A DNA stretch of 64,000 nucleotides from Boletus sp. NGJ (Eukaryota; Basidiomycota; Agaricomycetes; Boletales; Boletaceae): contig JAGTXK010000185.1 in NCBI GenBank assembly GCA_019096195.1, positions 62,001 through 126,000 on the forward strand, given 5' to 3'. The first letter of the stretch is position 1. Each line of letters begins with the position of its first letter. Both the position numbers and the translations under genes were made by a program. The notes below the pieces were generated by a model. That model had not been told where the DNA came from and searched no databases. It saw nothing but the letters and a program-made list of their open reading frames with translations. Shown in pieces: positions 51,151 to 62,433 of this stretch.

Positions 51151-51790
51151 AGGGACCGCCCATGGAACGGTGAGCAGTACAGTTCTCAAACGACCCACTT
51201 CCTTTGTTGAATTTACTCGTTCGTTGCCCCCCTTGTGTGGACGACGCTAGGTGGTTTTACATTCTGAGCTCGTTCCCCGCATCGACGTCGGAGATCCGCG
51301 CAAACGAACACTGTCGGCGTCGTTTCGCTCACTCGAGCGAGCCCCGCGTCGGTGCTCTTGCGATGGATGACTGCGACGTTGATCCTCGGAAAGGACGCTT
51401 GCGCGTAACGCTCCCTCGTGTCTCGGCAAACGAATACGCGACTCTCCTCCTCCCCCCCCCTCCTCGTACGGTGGTGACGAGCTCGCTTCCGCTGAGCAGA
51501 CATATCGGCCACTGCGCTCGCACATACACGCGCACTCTACGAAACTCTTGTCGTCCGTGGATGGTACGGGGAGTCCCGTACCTGTCGATGAGTTGATGTA
51601 CGGCACCCTCCTGCCTCGCTACGGTCCCAGTCCACCGGCGACATTCGCCATCACGTCACCGGGACGCATGTTAGCGAGACGAGCATAGCCGATCACGCGT
51701 ACATCGTTCTCGAGGGTCTGGGAAATGGATGATAATACCGCAGGGGGGTTCTGAACGTGACATGCTCGGATGTATGGAGGTATAATATAC

Positions 51791-51814
51791 TTTTTTTTTT
51801 TTTTTTTTTTTTTT
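51791..51814 (+). repeat. poly-T tract (T)24
   Basis: Uninterrupted run of 24 T's after TATAATATAC. Could be a microsatellite or the poly-A end of an old retroposed sequence on the minus strand. Confidence 0.85.
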
Positions 51815-52180
51815 GTTTGCCAAAAACCTCTTTTGGGGCGACGGGTCCTCGTTTGTACGCATGCCCTCCTCTTTTTCTTTACTACGCTCCCTGTGGCAAT
51901 GGTGACGCGTGTGACGAGGGGGAGTTGGCGACCGTCCAATTTGGTGCGGTGTTGATAAAGTCAAACTCAGCAGTGCCGCTCCCGCTTCAACGCGCGCTGA
52001 ACTCATTCACCAAACTCCGTCTGCCTTTTGCCTTTGTTCTCCACTTTCAATTCGGGCACTGGCGTGACCACGAACGGATCTCGCATACACAATTTTATTG
52101 ACTAGCAGTCGAGAATTGGAATTCAATTTTTGGTTGTTTTGTCACGCAGAGGCGGGGTGGGCGGTACATGGCACCGGCCC

Positions 52181-52182
<2 letters not shown>

Positions 52183-52214
<32 letters not shown>
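52183..52214 (+). repeat. poly-T tract (T)32
   Basis: Uninterrupted run of 32 T's, the longest in the window, downstream of the CAF1 gene on its 3' side. Same two possible origins as the tract 400 nt to the left. Confidence 0.85.
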
Positions 52215-52515
52215 CGTACGTGTCCGGGAGAGAGATCTGTAGGCTCGAACAGCTACTAGTACATACACGCTGCCCCGACGATGTCTTGTCAATATTTTTT
52301 TTGTTGGTCCTTTGTCACCCAAAAGTGCAAGATCGGCCCAGATCGATGATCATCCCGCTTCAGGACGAAAACGGCGCACGGTAGCCCTGGAGAGCCTGAC
52401 CAACGACGCAAAAACGCAATGCGGTTTTTTCTTTGCTCGAATACAAACGAGAATAATTAATTACACAGTCCATCGAGACCAACAACCAACAGATAAATAA
52501 GAAAATACGTCCCTC

Positions 52516-53903
52516 TCATCGCCCACCGACACCGATCGCCGTACGCATGTACGGATTACTCCCCCCAAGGGGTCCATACGTCGTTCCAGACGGTAATCCG
52601 CCCCCCAACGACGACGCCGTCGGAATGGGCACCCCGATCCCCATCACGCCGCTTTGGCTCTGCCCATTGCTTCCACCACCACCCGGCGTCGTCGTCTCCC
52701 GCCCATCCCTCGCGAGCGCGCCGACGACACTCCGATCATCCCGCTCCGCAATCGTTGCCCCACCACGCACGCTGTCCGTAAACCCGTTCGGGACGGAAAA
52801 CGTCTGCCCGAGTCCGTAGAGTTTACCATTGTACTCCCCGTCGTCGACTTCGTCGCCAAAGTACAGCTCCCGCATCTTGAAAAACGTCGAGGCGGTGAGG
52901 AGCGAGTCCGAGCCTGCTTGATGGGACGTGCCTATGCGCATGACCTGTTGGATTCGCAAAACGTCACTGATCATCTCGAGGAGGGATCGGTGGGGTGCAA
53001 GGAAAGGGACGTACACCAAGGTCATCTGCGACGTCTTGCAATCCTCCCTTGAGCGACTTACAAGCGCGCATCATGAACTTGATGTCGTAGCAGTGCGGAA
53101 ACCACGTCCGAAGACTCTCGAAAAAGATGTCCTCCGATGTCGGCAACGTCATGGCGGTCAATAGCTTGACAAGGTAGCCAAAATCATAGCCACTGTCAGA
53201 AACGAAGGAAAACAAAAAAAAAAACGATGAGCGACTAGGGTCCGTCGCGCCAGATTGCGAAAAGATAAAAAAAGGGCGGGGAGAGACGGGTGGCGTAGGA
53301 TCCCCACTCACCTGTGAAACGATATCCACCTGGCTTCTGGAACGAGGACGAGACCAGAGGTGATGAAGAGCTCTGCAAAATCGTTTGGCAAGATACCCAT
53401 CTCCTCGTGTCTCTGGAAATCGATCCCCGATTTTTGCAACAGCTCGATCGACTCTGGCGCGTACATGTCCTCGCTATAAACAAAACAAAAAAAAAGGGGG
53501 AGGGGGGGGGGACATCTCACAACCCATGAATCACCGAGCAGCATGTTACGCACCCGATGCTAAACTTGAAATTGAACTGCCACGTCGTGACGTCTTGAGG
53601 AAAATTGCCTTCCTCGTCCGCGAGCGTGATGCCGATTTGGATGAGCTTGAGGAGATCGACGTTGCAACGCATGGTTTGGTAGTGATAATCTGACGAGGTT
53701 TTAAAAGTACCGATAGGTCTTGCGACGACGCCGGGAAACTCGGTATCCTGTCGGTCATGGTCCCTAGACGTGATATGGTATGTAGGGGGGGGGCAGGAGA
53801 TGACACATACCATTGCGACATATGGATATTGGTCGATCATTTCGCGAATGTTCCGCATCTCTGCTTCGAGGTTCGGACCCCATACTTCCCGTATTCGAGA
53901 CAT
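52516..53903 (-). CDS. CCR4-NOT deadenylase subunit CAF1/POP2
   Basis: 3'-5' poly(A) exonuclease of the DEDD family within the CCR4-NOT complex, starting mRNA decay in the cytoplasm. Five exons on the minus strand: 53811-53903, 53554-53747, 53312-53473, 53015-53192 and 52516-52944, giving 351 residues. All four catalytic acidic residues are present: VAMDTEFPGVV (Asp and Glu, split by intron 1), SFHSGYDFGYL (Asp, intron inside HS) and TSHQAGSDSLLT (Asp). Further landmarks: IREVWGPNLEAEMRNIREMI at the N-terminus, LLKLIQIGITLADEEGNFP, CYDIKFMMRACKSLKGGLQD. The C-terminal 90 residues are Gly/Ser/Thr-rich and variable, as in other fungi. No damage is seen. Confidence 0.95.
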
Positions 53904-54152
53904 GGTGGGTTCTCGACAGGTGTTGGGTCGTAATGCTCGTGCTGGCCGTCGAGGTCGTCGTGGTCACCGTTCAAGCTGTACACCAACCCACCGAGCCGCG
54001 TCAACACAAAGCTGTTTGTCTTACGTAAGCACTTTCAATAATTTGTCTCATTTAATACAACACTGTGCTGCTCGTAACGACGCGGGTATCCCAAGAACAA
54101 CGTGCCCTGTCAACAAGAAAGATGATAATCCCAAGATCATGTCATGGCGGCG

Positions 54153-57119
54153 CTAAAACCAGGACATGTACGTGTTACTTTGATTTTCCACGTTCGACGC
54201 CAGTGCACCGAAATCAAAATTGAACGTGTGGTTTCCCACTCGCTGGGGTCCAACTCCAGCGGTAGCCGAGTCCGAGAGAGGGTGCCTCACAGAGATCAAG
54301 TCTCCGTTCCGTCCGAGTGCCAGGGCCAACATGTCCGTCGACAGATCGTGGGCACTAATAGGGTCGGGGCGGGTTTCCGACTCAACGTGGGCTGGCCTGC
54401 TCTGTGGCACGAATGTTGACAAGGCGTGGAGGGAAGGAAGGGGTCGCTTATCAAAGTCTTCAAGACACCGTGTGAGATCAGGGTGCACGGTGGCAAACGG
54501 ACTGTTTCCGTCGTGCGCCCCAAAGGAAACGACGTTTGGTGCATCTCCCTGATCAATGTCCATCTTGGCAACATCTTCGGCGGTCGTTCTCCACTGTACG
54601 TACGACTTGCGGGATCTCTCCGCAATCTTCGTCAGCAGGGGCTGGTCGAGTAGGTGAGCACGAGGCGGGGGCCGAATTAAAAGAGGCTCACCAGTGCCTG
54701 AGCTACTTTGGGGCACTCCTCGGCGACCTTGGCAAATAACCGGTGCACGGTGTCGAGTTCTTGAAGCGCACACGGCGCCAGGCTGAGAAACGGGGTCCTG
54801 GATACAATCAGGGATAAGGCAACCTAGCGCGGGGATTAAACATGGCCAACAAGCCGGTAAATGCATACGTACTGCGCCTGAAAATGCATTGAACCAGAAA
54901 CACATGAACCGCTTGCTTAATTGTGGTTCCCGTGCTTCAAGCGCTTTCAGGGTGGCGATAAGGCGGGTCGCGCTCAGATAGGTCGCTACAGCAGACGGGG
55001 CGAACTTGTGGTGATAAGAGAATGCATCATAGTCGCTCACGGCCACGGTGAAAAAGTTTCTGTGCAGCTGGAGAAGAACTGGTGGTCGTCGCGCCTGCAG
55101 CCCCTACACGCAACATGCGACGATGCAAACGCACCTATTTCGCGGCCGCTGGACACCAACACTTGCTGCATGGTGAGCTGTCGATTGTCGTGGATGCCAT
55201 CGATGTTGAAGATGTCGAGTGTAGGCGGGATGCTAAAGTTGCGGATGATCCTGTCGACGTCCAAAATCCTCTGGTAGGGCTGTGGTTGGGCTGAAATCGC
55301 TGTGGTCAACACTGGGGTCAAGCAGTTGAGGAAGAATCCATGTTTCCATTCATGGTCTGTCGATTGCGTGAGTAGACTGTACAACCCCCTGATGCGATGC
55401 TCACATGACTGGGCCCCGGGGACGATGTACATCTCGGGGGCTGCATACGATGGACGGCGACAATCGACATGATCGAGACATATCGAAGGAGGACGTCCGA
55501 GGGAGAGTGCCTTGGACAACATGTCAAAGAGGAAGCGCAAAAAAGGATGTGGTACATACTAGTCGGGCGTCCAGATTGAGGAGCTCCCAAAAGAGCATTC
55601 TGCGGCGCTGCGATTCTTCGGGTATGACCTTCCATCGGTTTCCATCGCGATCTAGAAGAAGACGGCGGTAAGCGGACAGCGACGTCGGGGTTGCAGGACC
55701 ACGCACGAAGGCCCAACTAAGGCAGCAAGGGTCAGCGAGGTCAAGGACTGGGTGTATGTGTGTATGTGGGGGGGTGGCTCACGCTTTGCGCCAATTTTAC
55801 AGCGAGTCCCATGATACTCCAGGCATAAGCGACGGCCTGGCTCTTGTCTGAGAAAATGAGGAGATACCAGATCATGTAAAACTGCAAGCCTGTGAAGAGG
55901 GTGACATGAGGTGGGCAATGGATGACGTACGAGGGTCTGGATGAGGTCCAGGTTGGGCTCATCCATGAGGTTCATCTCGCAGAGGGACGCTCTGGCGAGA
56001 CGGTGGTAGAGGTCTGCGCGGGGAGATTCGTTCTGCTGGTTTAGATCGACGAGGAGACCTATGGACATCATGATGAAAAGGAGGGATAAGCGTCGGAAGC
56101 AGAGGTCTTGTACGGGAGTTGTGTAAACGTGGTGAACCAGATTTGGGAGCCAGGTCTCGCTTGGGTCGAGGTTGTACCTGGTGGGAGCGGTGAGGGGGAG
56201 GGGAAGGACGAGAAGGGTAGGCTTACTGCCAGAGGGCGTTGAGACGGGCTTGGCTGCAGAGGTACTCGGCCTCTTCGCGGGAGGGGATCATGCTGAATAT
56301 GCGCTCGCGCATGGGGTTGTTGGGGAGCCAGGGATAGGGAAATGTCTGGCTGAGTTTTTCGATCTCCGGAGAGAGTCTGGGGATCTCAGCGGGAGGGATC
56401 TCAGCGGACGAGCTCCTGTCCTGGGAGGGTGCATGTGAGGTGGGGGGACGAGAGAGGGGGGTGAGGGATACCTCTGAGGGACGGGACGAGTGACGGTCAG
56501 TGTCTGGGGGCGGGAGACGGGACGAGGAGGGGACAGGGTCGTCGCGGTTGTCTGGGGGTGCGGGGACGGTCTGGGGGCTGTAGAGCTCGAGCGAGTTTTT
56601 GATGCGGAGGAGATCCTGTGCGAGGAGGGGGTGCGGATCGGTGGCGCATTTTGCCTGGAGGGAGCCAAGGGCGTCCTCGAGCTGGCGTATGCGATCGCTC
56701 ATCTGTATAATTTTTGCATGGAGCTGCTCGGTGTTTGCGAGGATGAACCTGGCGGGGTGTGAGCGGGGGGAGGGGGAGGTGGGGACGGACTGACCTGCTG
56801 CCTTTTCCCGATGTGAGTGCGCCTGTGCGGGGGGTGAGCGAGGGTGTGTGGGGGAGAGTATGACAGACCGTCTGGACATATTTCGGCGCAGCCACGCTTT
56901 GAGCAGGACTGGCAGGGAAAGACACGGTCGCACTGGGAGAGGTGAGCACGAGGAGAGAAATGGAGCGGGGAGAGGAGGACCTTGAGCTTGAGCCTGGCAA
57001 GGATGAGGAGGAGAAGGAAGAGGGAGAAAGAGAAAGACCTGCCTGCGACACTCTGCACAAGAGAGGGGCTGTTTCTTTGTCTTTCGGTCGTCTTGTCGCG
57101 CTCGTTTGTTGGCGTGCAT
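54153..57119 (-). CDS. Zn2Cys6 binuclear cluster transcription factor
   Basis: Fungal-specific DNA-binding regulator. The N-terminal exon (57043-57119) reads KRARQDDRKTKKQPLSCAEC, followed by a 13-nt exon (56981-56993, LKLK), then CDRVFPCQSCSKRGCAEICP DG. All six Cys of the cluster are kept. Then FILANTEQLHAKIIQMSDRI and RQLEDALGSLQAKC form a probable dimerising coiled coil (about 56600-56750). A Pro/Ser-rich linker follows, then LSQTFPYPWLPNNPMRERIF and IPSREEAEYLCSQARLNALW, which open the fungal regulatory domain of many agaricomycete members. The rest continues to 54153 with about eight more exons that I did not fix one by one. A Met also lies upstream at 57140 in the same frame. The first intron appears to use a GC donor. 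Target genes are unknown. Confidence 0.85.
56981..56993 (-). other. 13-nt coding micro-exon in the zinc cluster gene
   Basis: On the minus strand this exon is GCTCAAGCTCAAG, with an acceptor CCAG before and a GTCCTC donor after. It supplies the end of an Arg codon plus Leu-Lys-Leu-Lys between the second and third Cys, the DNA-contact loop of the cluster. Confidence 0.8.
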
Positions 57120-57190
57120 CATCCAGTTTATAACAACCAACTCCGACCAGAACGGACATGTCCCCCTCTATCAATTATGTAATCTCAACC

Positions 57191-59465
57191 TTATCCGTTC
57201 ATATCGGCCCCCTCAAACATCATCCGCGTCTCCGTCGCCGCCTCCGCTAGAAAATGTCTCAACGTCTCACCGTCCCCCCTCAGCGACGTTATCGTCCACC
57301 GCACATAGCCATCGTCAATCGAATACGACAGCCCGTACCCGTCCGGTACAACTGCAAAATCGTCAGCCCAAATCCACCGCACAAGGCGCACGCTCACCTT
57401 CCCCGTATCCCCACCCATCGAGATACCTCGACGACAACTGCGACGTCGACAGCTCCCAGTGGTTGCTCCTCGAATACCCCACGTCCGTGTACAGCTCCGG
57501 CGTCTCCTCCCCCCTTCGCAGCATCCGCTTCAGCCCATACAGATGCCGGTCGACGCCCTGTCCCTCGCCTGCCCACCCCGCATACGCCAAGTGTCGCCCA
57601 ACCGCACGGAGGAACAGCTTCGCACGCTCCCCATCCTGCTCACCCAGTCAGCACCATCCCCCCTCCCCTTGCATGCACACTCACCGTCACGTCCGGGTCC
57701 AGCATCGCCTCCGTCCAAGCCTTGCTCTCGTTGCTCGCACTCCGAATCACCTCCGTCCGTCCCCGCTGGTACTTGCGCGTCTGGCAACTCTCGTACGTCA
57801 CCCCAGGCCGGTTGAACATCTTGTGGAACGCCAGCTGCTTCACAAGCTGCACCCACGCGTCCGGCGACACCTTGAACCTCTTCATCAACGCCTTCCCATA
57901 CCCCTCATAGTGCAGAACCTGACGCACGTCAGCCGCGCACCCGCACACGAGGTCAAACCAACCCACTTGCATCTCGTGCTGGCCCACCAGCCCGTCAAAG
58001 TGCTCGCACGCGGCATCAATATACCCTCGGCATCGCGCGTCCAGCTCAAACTTGAGCTCCGTCGGCGCCACAAGTTTCGTCCCAGTCGACTCCGTCCGGG
58101 CCGGTCCGAGGTCGACCTTGTTTGCCGCAAGCGATGCCAGCATAAACTCGTTCATCCGCAGCGTCGGCGTCCCGTCCATACACGAGTGTTCCCCAAGGAA
58201 CCCAGACCGCCCGTTCTCGAACACGAGCACTGCACCCTAGAGTTAGCTACAACCATGTACACCGAATCAAGTAAAATCATACATTGATGCTTGTCGTAAA
58301 ACCGGTTTCGTCCATCCCCAACCCAGCACGCCCACGAAACGTCCTCGCGCGTGACGGGCTTGGTATCATCCAGGCAGACAACAATCGCAGCAGATTCGAT
58401 CCGTTCCAACGACTTGCCATTGATCGGCGACGCTGCCAGCAGCGCGCCCCGCGCCTGCATTGAAACCGACTTTGAGTATGGCGTCGACCAAACAACACTT
58501 GTCGACCTACATCCGTCCAAACGTCGCGATGTTCGCTTGTCAACGCACCCACAGGAACCCCCTTGTCCCCTCCAGCCAGCGCAATCACGCGCTCGATCTG
58601 ACTATGTCCCAACAATCAAGAAACACCCTCTGACAGCAACGACGACGCACACTTCGAGCTCGGCCGCGCTCAGCTCCACGCCCTCCTGCGAAGCGAGCGG
58701 CACCTCGAAAAACTTGTTCTTGCGCACAAACACGACGTGATCGTGCGTGGGTGGGTCAAACTTGGCCGCCGTGTCACAAGGCTTGACCGGATACCGACAC
58801 GCATGGAACCTAGAACCGCGTCAGCAACACCTCCCCCGAATCCGATTCTCTCTACTGACAGCCACTTGTACGAATCCATGCACAACGGTACCCCACGGAC
58901 CTTTTCCGGCTCGAGCTGTCCCCTGTGGCCCCCCCCAAAAAAAAATCAACGTCCGCGTCCGAGAAACACAACGCACAACGACGTACGACTCTGTCAATGC
59001 CCTAAACGGCAACATCGCCTTGAGCAACCTCGCCGCCCGCTCCACCGGTCCCCGCCTCCTCCTCGGATCATCCATGTGGACATAAAAGTAGCTCACAAAC
59101 ACCACCACCGGATCGCGGTAGCCCATGTACGCCACCTCGTTCCACCAGTCCGCGAGCCAGTTGTTGCCCACGCCCGGATCGGCCGCGCGGGTTTCGAGGC
59201 GGCGCTGCAGATCTGCGGCGAGCGGGGAGGCGAGGAAGGCCTGCGCGCGTGCATAGGTGGTGGCGTATTCGGCGGGGGAGAGGTGGGGTTGGACAGACTC
59301 GAGGTATTTGGAGACGGTTGAGGCGAGTGGGGGCACGGGGAGGTGGGGCAGCGAGGCTTGGAAGCGGAGCATCGGGCCTGCGGAGGGGTCTTCGACGTAG
59401 CCCTCTGGGAGGGGGTGAGACCTGCGCGGGGCAGACGACTGCACGGTGCGGTTCTTGGTCACCAT
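57191..59465 (-). CDS. carnitine O-acetyltransferase
   Basis: Transfers acetyl groups between CoA and carnitine, for moving acetyl units out of peroxisomes and into mitochondria. On the minus strand, from Met 59465: KNRTVQSSAPRRSHPLPEGY, FQASLPHLPVPPLASTVSKY and LESVQPHLSPAEYATTYARA, the family N-terminus, then NNWLADWWNEVAYMGYRDPV. The catalytic His is in LGEHSCMDGTPTLRMNEF (about 58150-58210). Later motifs are LHYEGYGKALMKRFKVSPDA and QLVKQLAFHKMFNRPG then TYESCQTRKYQRGRTEV, the carnitine-binding part, and the end is PDGYGLSYSIDDGYVRWTIT to a stop at 57191. A mitochondrial leader upstream of 59465, common in fungi, was not found and might sit in an extra exon. Several introns were not fixed. 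Confidence 0.9.
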
Positions 59466-59622
59466 CTGGTATACAAACTAGAGCAAGGATCAGACCCAAG
59501 TTTTTTTTTTTGTGTTTCGAGATTACAGACCGGGTTACGTGATGAGCCAGAGCGAGAGAGAAATATGCCTGAGCATGCCACAGTCGAGTGTCGAAATTTA
59601 AGATGGCTCGTGATTATAAAAA

Positions 59623-62044
59623 CTATGGACAGAGCTTTTCTGCCACTTCTAAAACCAGCTTGCGGACCTCCTTCTTCCCAGTCCCACCCTCCAGTTTCCG
59701 CTTCAACACCTCCCTCGTTCTCAGCGTATCCAACATCGCGGTAACCTCCTCCGCGTACGGCGACAGCCGCAACAACAGCCCAAGACACGCTACCAGCCGG
59801 TGCACTGTTCCCATGTCAGTACACGACCCGCGCAAACGAATCACACTCGCCTGTTTCTTCGCTGCTCATCTCCTGTTCGATCGCCCCCAAAACAGCCACC
59901 ACAATCTCCATCTCCCACTCCTCGCTCTCCTCGGGACTCGTCCCGTCATCTCGCGCTTTTATCTTGTCTACCCTCAGCCTCTGCAAATACGCAGCCATGT
60001 TGAACCCAAGACTCGCCGCCGCCGTCCGCACCGTTGCATCCGCGTGCAACAGCGCATCCACGAGCAACCTCGTCACCGACCCCCGCGCAAATAGAATCAC
60101 CTCCCGCGCCAACACCCGGTTCGAGAACGCGTTCGCGAGCATACGCAGGACCGTCAGCACGTAGTTACGCGGGACGACGTCCCCCGCGTGCAGCGCCTTG
60201 TCCATCAAGCGCTGCAGAGGGCCCTCGCTCACACTTTTCGTCGCGGTCCAGGCGGCAAAGCGTGCGTCCAGGAGCGCGATGCGCCAAATGTCCACCAGCG
60301 GGAAGAGCTCGCTCGGTCCCAGGTTCTCGGCGAGGCTCGACGTCAGCGCGGGCCAGTGATTGAAGCTCATTGATTTGGGCTGTGGAGTGGGCGGGGTGGT
60401 CGTGGACGCTTTGAGGAATGGAAGCACCGTCTTTGATAGCGTCTCTTTCACGTGTGCTTGTGTCACTGTCCCAGTCCACGACGGCACGCCGTCAATGAAT
60501 CCCGCCAGCTTGGCAAACATCGCATCCAAGTTGGGTGCCTGCGTGAACAGGATCGGATCGAGCGAAATCGCTTCGACGGCCGGTAACGAGAGCGACATGT
60601 GTGCATGTGCTATCAGAACATGATTATCAGCGAAATCGAGACAAATATCCCGCGATGACGACGCACGAGGGAATGCTTCGTAAATCAACAAATCCAACTG
60701 CGTCCTCAGTTCCGGCGCATTGACCCCCTTGAGCTCATACGTCTGCCATTCAACCACGATCAGCAAACACTCGTGCCAACGAAATCATCACCCTCACCTT
60801 GCTGCCGTCCAAGAAAAAGATAAACGTGGGCGTCGCCCGGACCTGATACGCGCTCGCCACCGCGGCGCCCATCCCGACGCTCAAATCGATCTTGGCAAAA
60901 GCCACTCCGCCGTCCGGTCTACTCTTGCTCTTGGCCAGGTCCTCGAACACGGGTTCGATCATCCGACAGGGTCCGCACGTGGCGCTCGTGAAAAAGGCCA
61001 CGACGGCGCGATGCGAGCGCAAGAGACTGTTGAATGATGCGGGGTTCGTGGTGATGTGCATAGGCGCCGCGAGCGGGGCGTCTGGCGCCGGTGTCGTTCG
61101 CGAGGGTGGGGTAGGCACCGATGCCGGCGTCGGTCCTGGAACAGGTTGCGTGCCAAGGGACGGACTGCCCGTCGTTGCTTGTGCTTGCGCAGCGACAGAC
61201 TGAAGGAGACGTGCCGCGAGTGCGGGATCGGGGGACGCCGACGCCGTACTCGGCGCCGCTGGGCGAGCGGGAACCCCGTTCGCAGGACGGCCGGTAAACA
61301 TGGCGTCGATGCTCGGTCGGAGTGCCATCCCAAAGGGCGTCGAGAGGAAATCGCTCGGCATCGCTGCAACCCACCCCGTCAATGCCAGTGTCAACGGCAA
61401 GAGACGAAAACGGGGGACTAGTACTTACATGTAATGTAGGAAGGGAGGCTACCGCCGGTCAGGAATCCCATACAGTCGTTGGTGAACGAGTTGCAATTAA
61501 AATCTGTCGGGGAACCTCCTTAGTCTTTGCACCCTCCCGGGGAAGCGAGGATCCGCTCACCCAGCAGGTGGTACTGCGAACACGTGGGTCAGTCGGACCG
61601 AGATCGTACTATTGAGATTAGCGTCTCGCGTACCTTGTCAGCAGTATAATGTTCGCGCATCGCAAAAAGGTAATCGTCAAACGTCTCCTCGTCTATCGCA
61701 GTCTCCCCCATGTCGACGATCCGAAACGGCGATCCATACTGTTTTACCGTCACCGGAAGAAGGGCGGTCAGTGTCGTCGTACAGCAAACCGATGATGTCA
61801 ACGTACATGAGACCTGCCGGGTTGTGTGATGTTGATCCCTTGTCCGTAGAATATCTCCTTGCCAAAAACGACGACGGACGTGTGCCTGCACTTGAGCGTG
61901 TACGATCAGCACCGAGACACTCAGACGTACAGCCCGCGAGACGAACCATATACCGTCTAACTGGCGGCCAGTGAGCTGAAGAGAGAGCTGTCTGGCCATG
62001 CCATTGCTGAGATCGTACACATAGAGCTTGACTGGGCTGGACAT
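59623..62044 (-). CDS. PPPDE (DeSI-type peptidase), thioredoxin and PUL domain protein
   Basis: Three-domain protein. The N-terminal PPPDE domain of the DeSI isopeptidase group reads SPVKLYVYDLSNGMARQLS, then WHTSVVVFGKEIFYGQGI (catalytic His, split by an intron) and YHLLDFNCNSFTNDCMGFL (catalytic Cys). A Pro/Ala/Ser/Thr-rich linker follows. The thioredoxin domain has AVVAFFTSATCGPCRMIEPV with a CGPC active site, and VRATPTFIFFLDGSKTYEL with the cis-Pro. The last third is helical, matching a PUL domain (FNHWPALTSSLAENLGPSEL, VLTVLRMLANAFSNRVL, LEVAEKLCP), which in other proteins binds Cdc48/p97. Start chosen at Met 62044; stop at 59623. Proteins with this domain set occur in fungi as far as I know. 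Role: possibly removal of SUMO or ubiquitin with Cdc48; inference. Confidence 0.88.
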
Positions 62045-62433
62045 GCAAGATATCGTTGCGGAGGACGTGGTCGTTGCACAGGAGGGACCTGCCCAGCATG
62101 TGCCGAAAATGTAAGAGAGACGCGCAAGCGATGTCATACCAGGACGGTCGAGTCACGAGACCTCCTCATTCATTTCTCTGTTGCACACTAGAGAGCGTTC
62201 CGCTTCTGCTCGGTGCCCAACCCATCGCAGTCCGGGGCCGGCGAGCCTTCGCTCATCTTGCTTGATCTCGCTCATTCTCGTATCTACATACTACTCGTAC
62301 ACACACACCTTTCTGTATTGCACGTCAGCGATCGATGTGCGGACTGGATCACGAACAAACACGCGATAAGATAAGATACGAAAACGAGTACCTGCACCCA
62401 AGTGAAACGAAACAACAACAATAATAAAAACCC

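Larger units (their letters stand above)
50178..52515. other. gene-poor region with poly-T tracts and an orphan TATA box
   Basis: No recognised gene in about 2.3 kb. It holds a TATA box at 51144-51150, long T runs at 51791-51814 and 52183-52214, and several C runs. A frame at 51204-51596 (+) follows the TATA box but resembles no family. The last 400 nt is the 3' side of the CAF1 gene. Confidence 0.5.
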
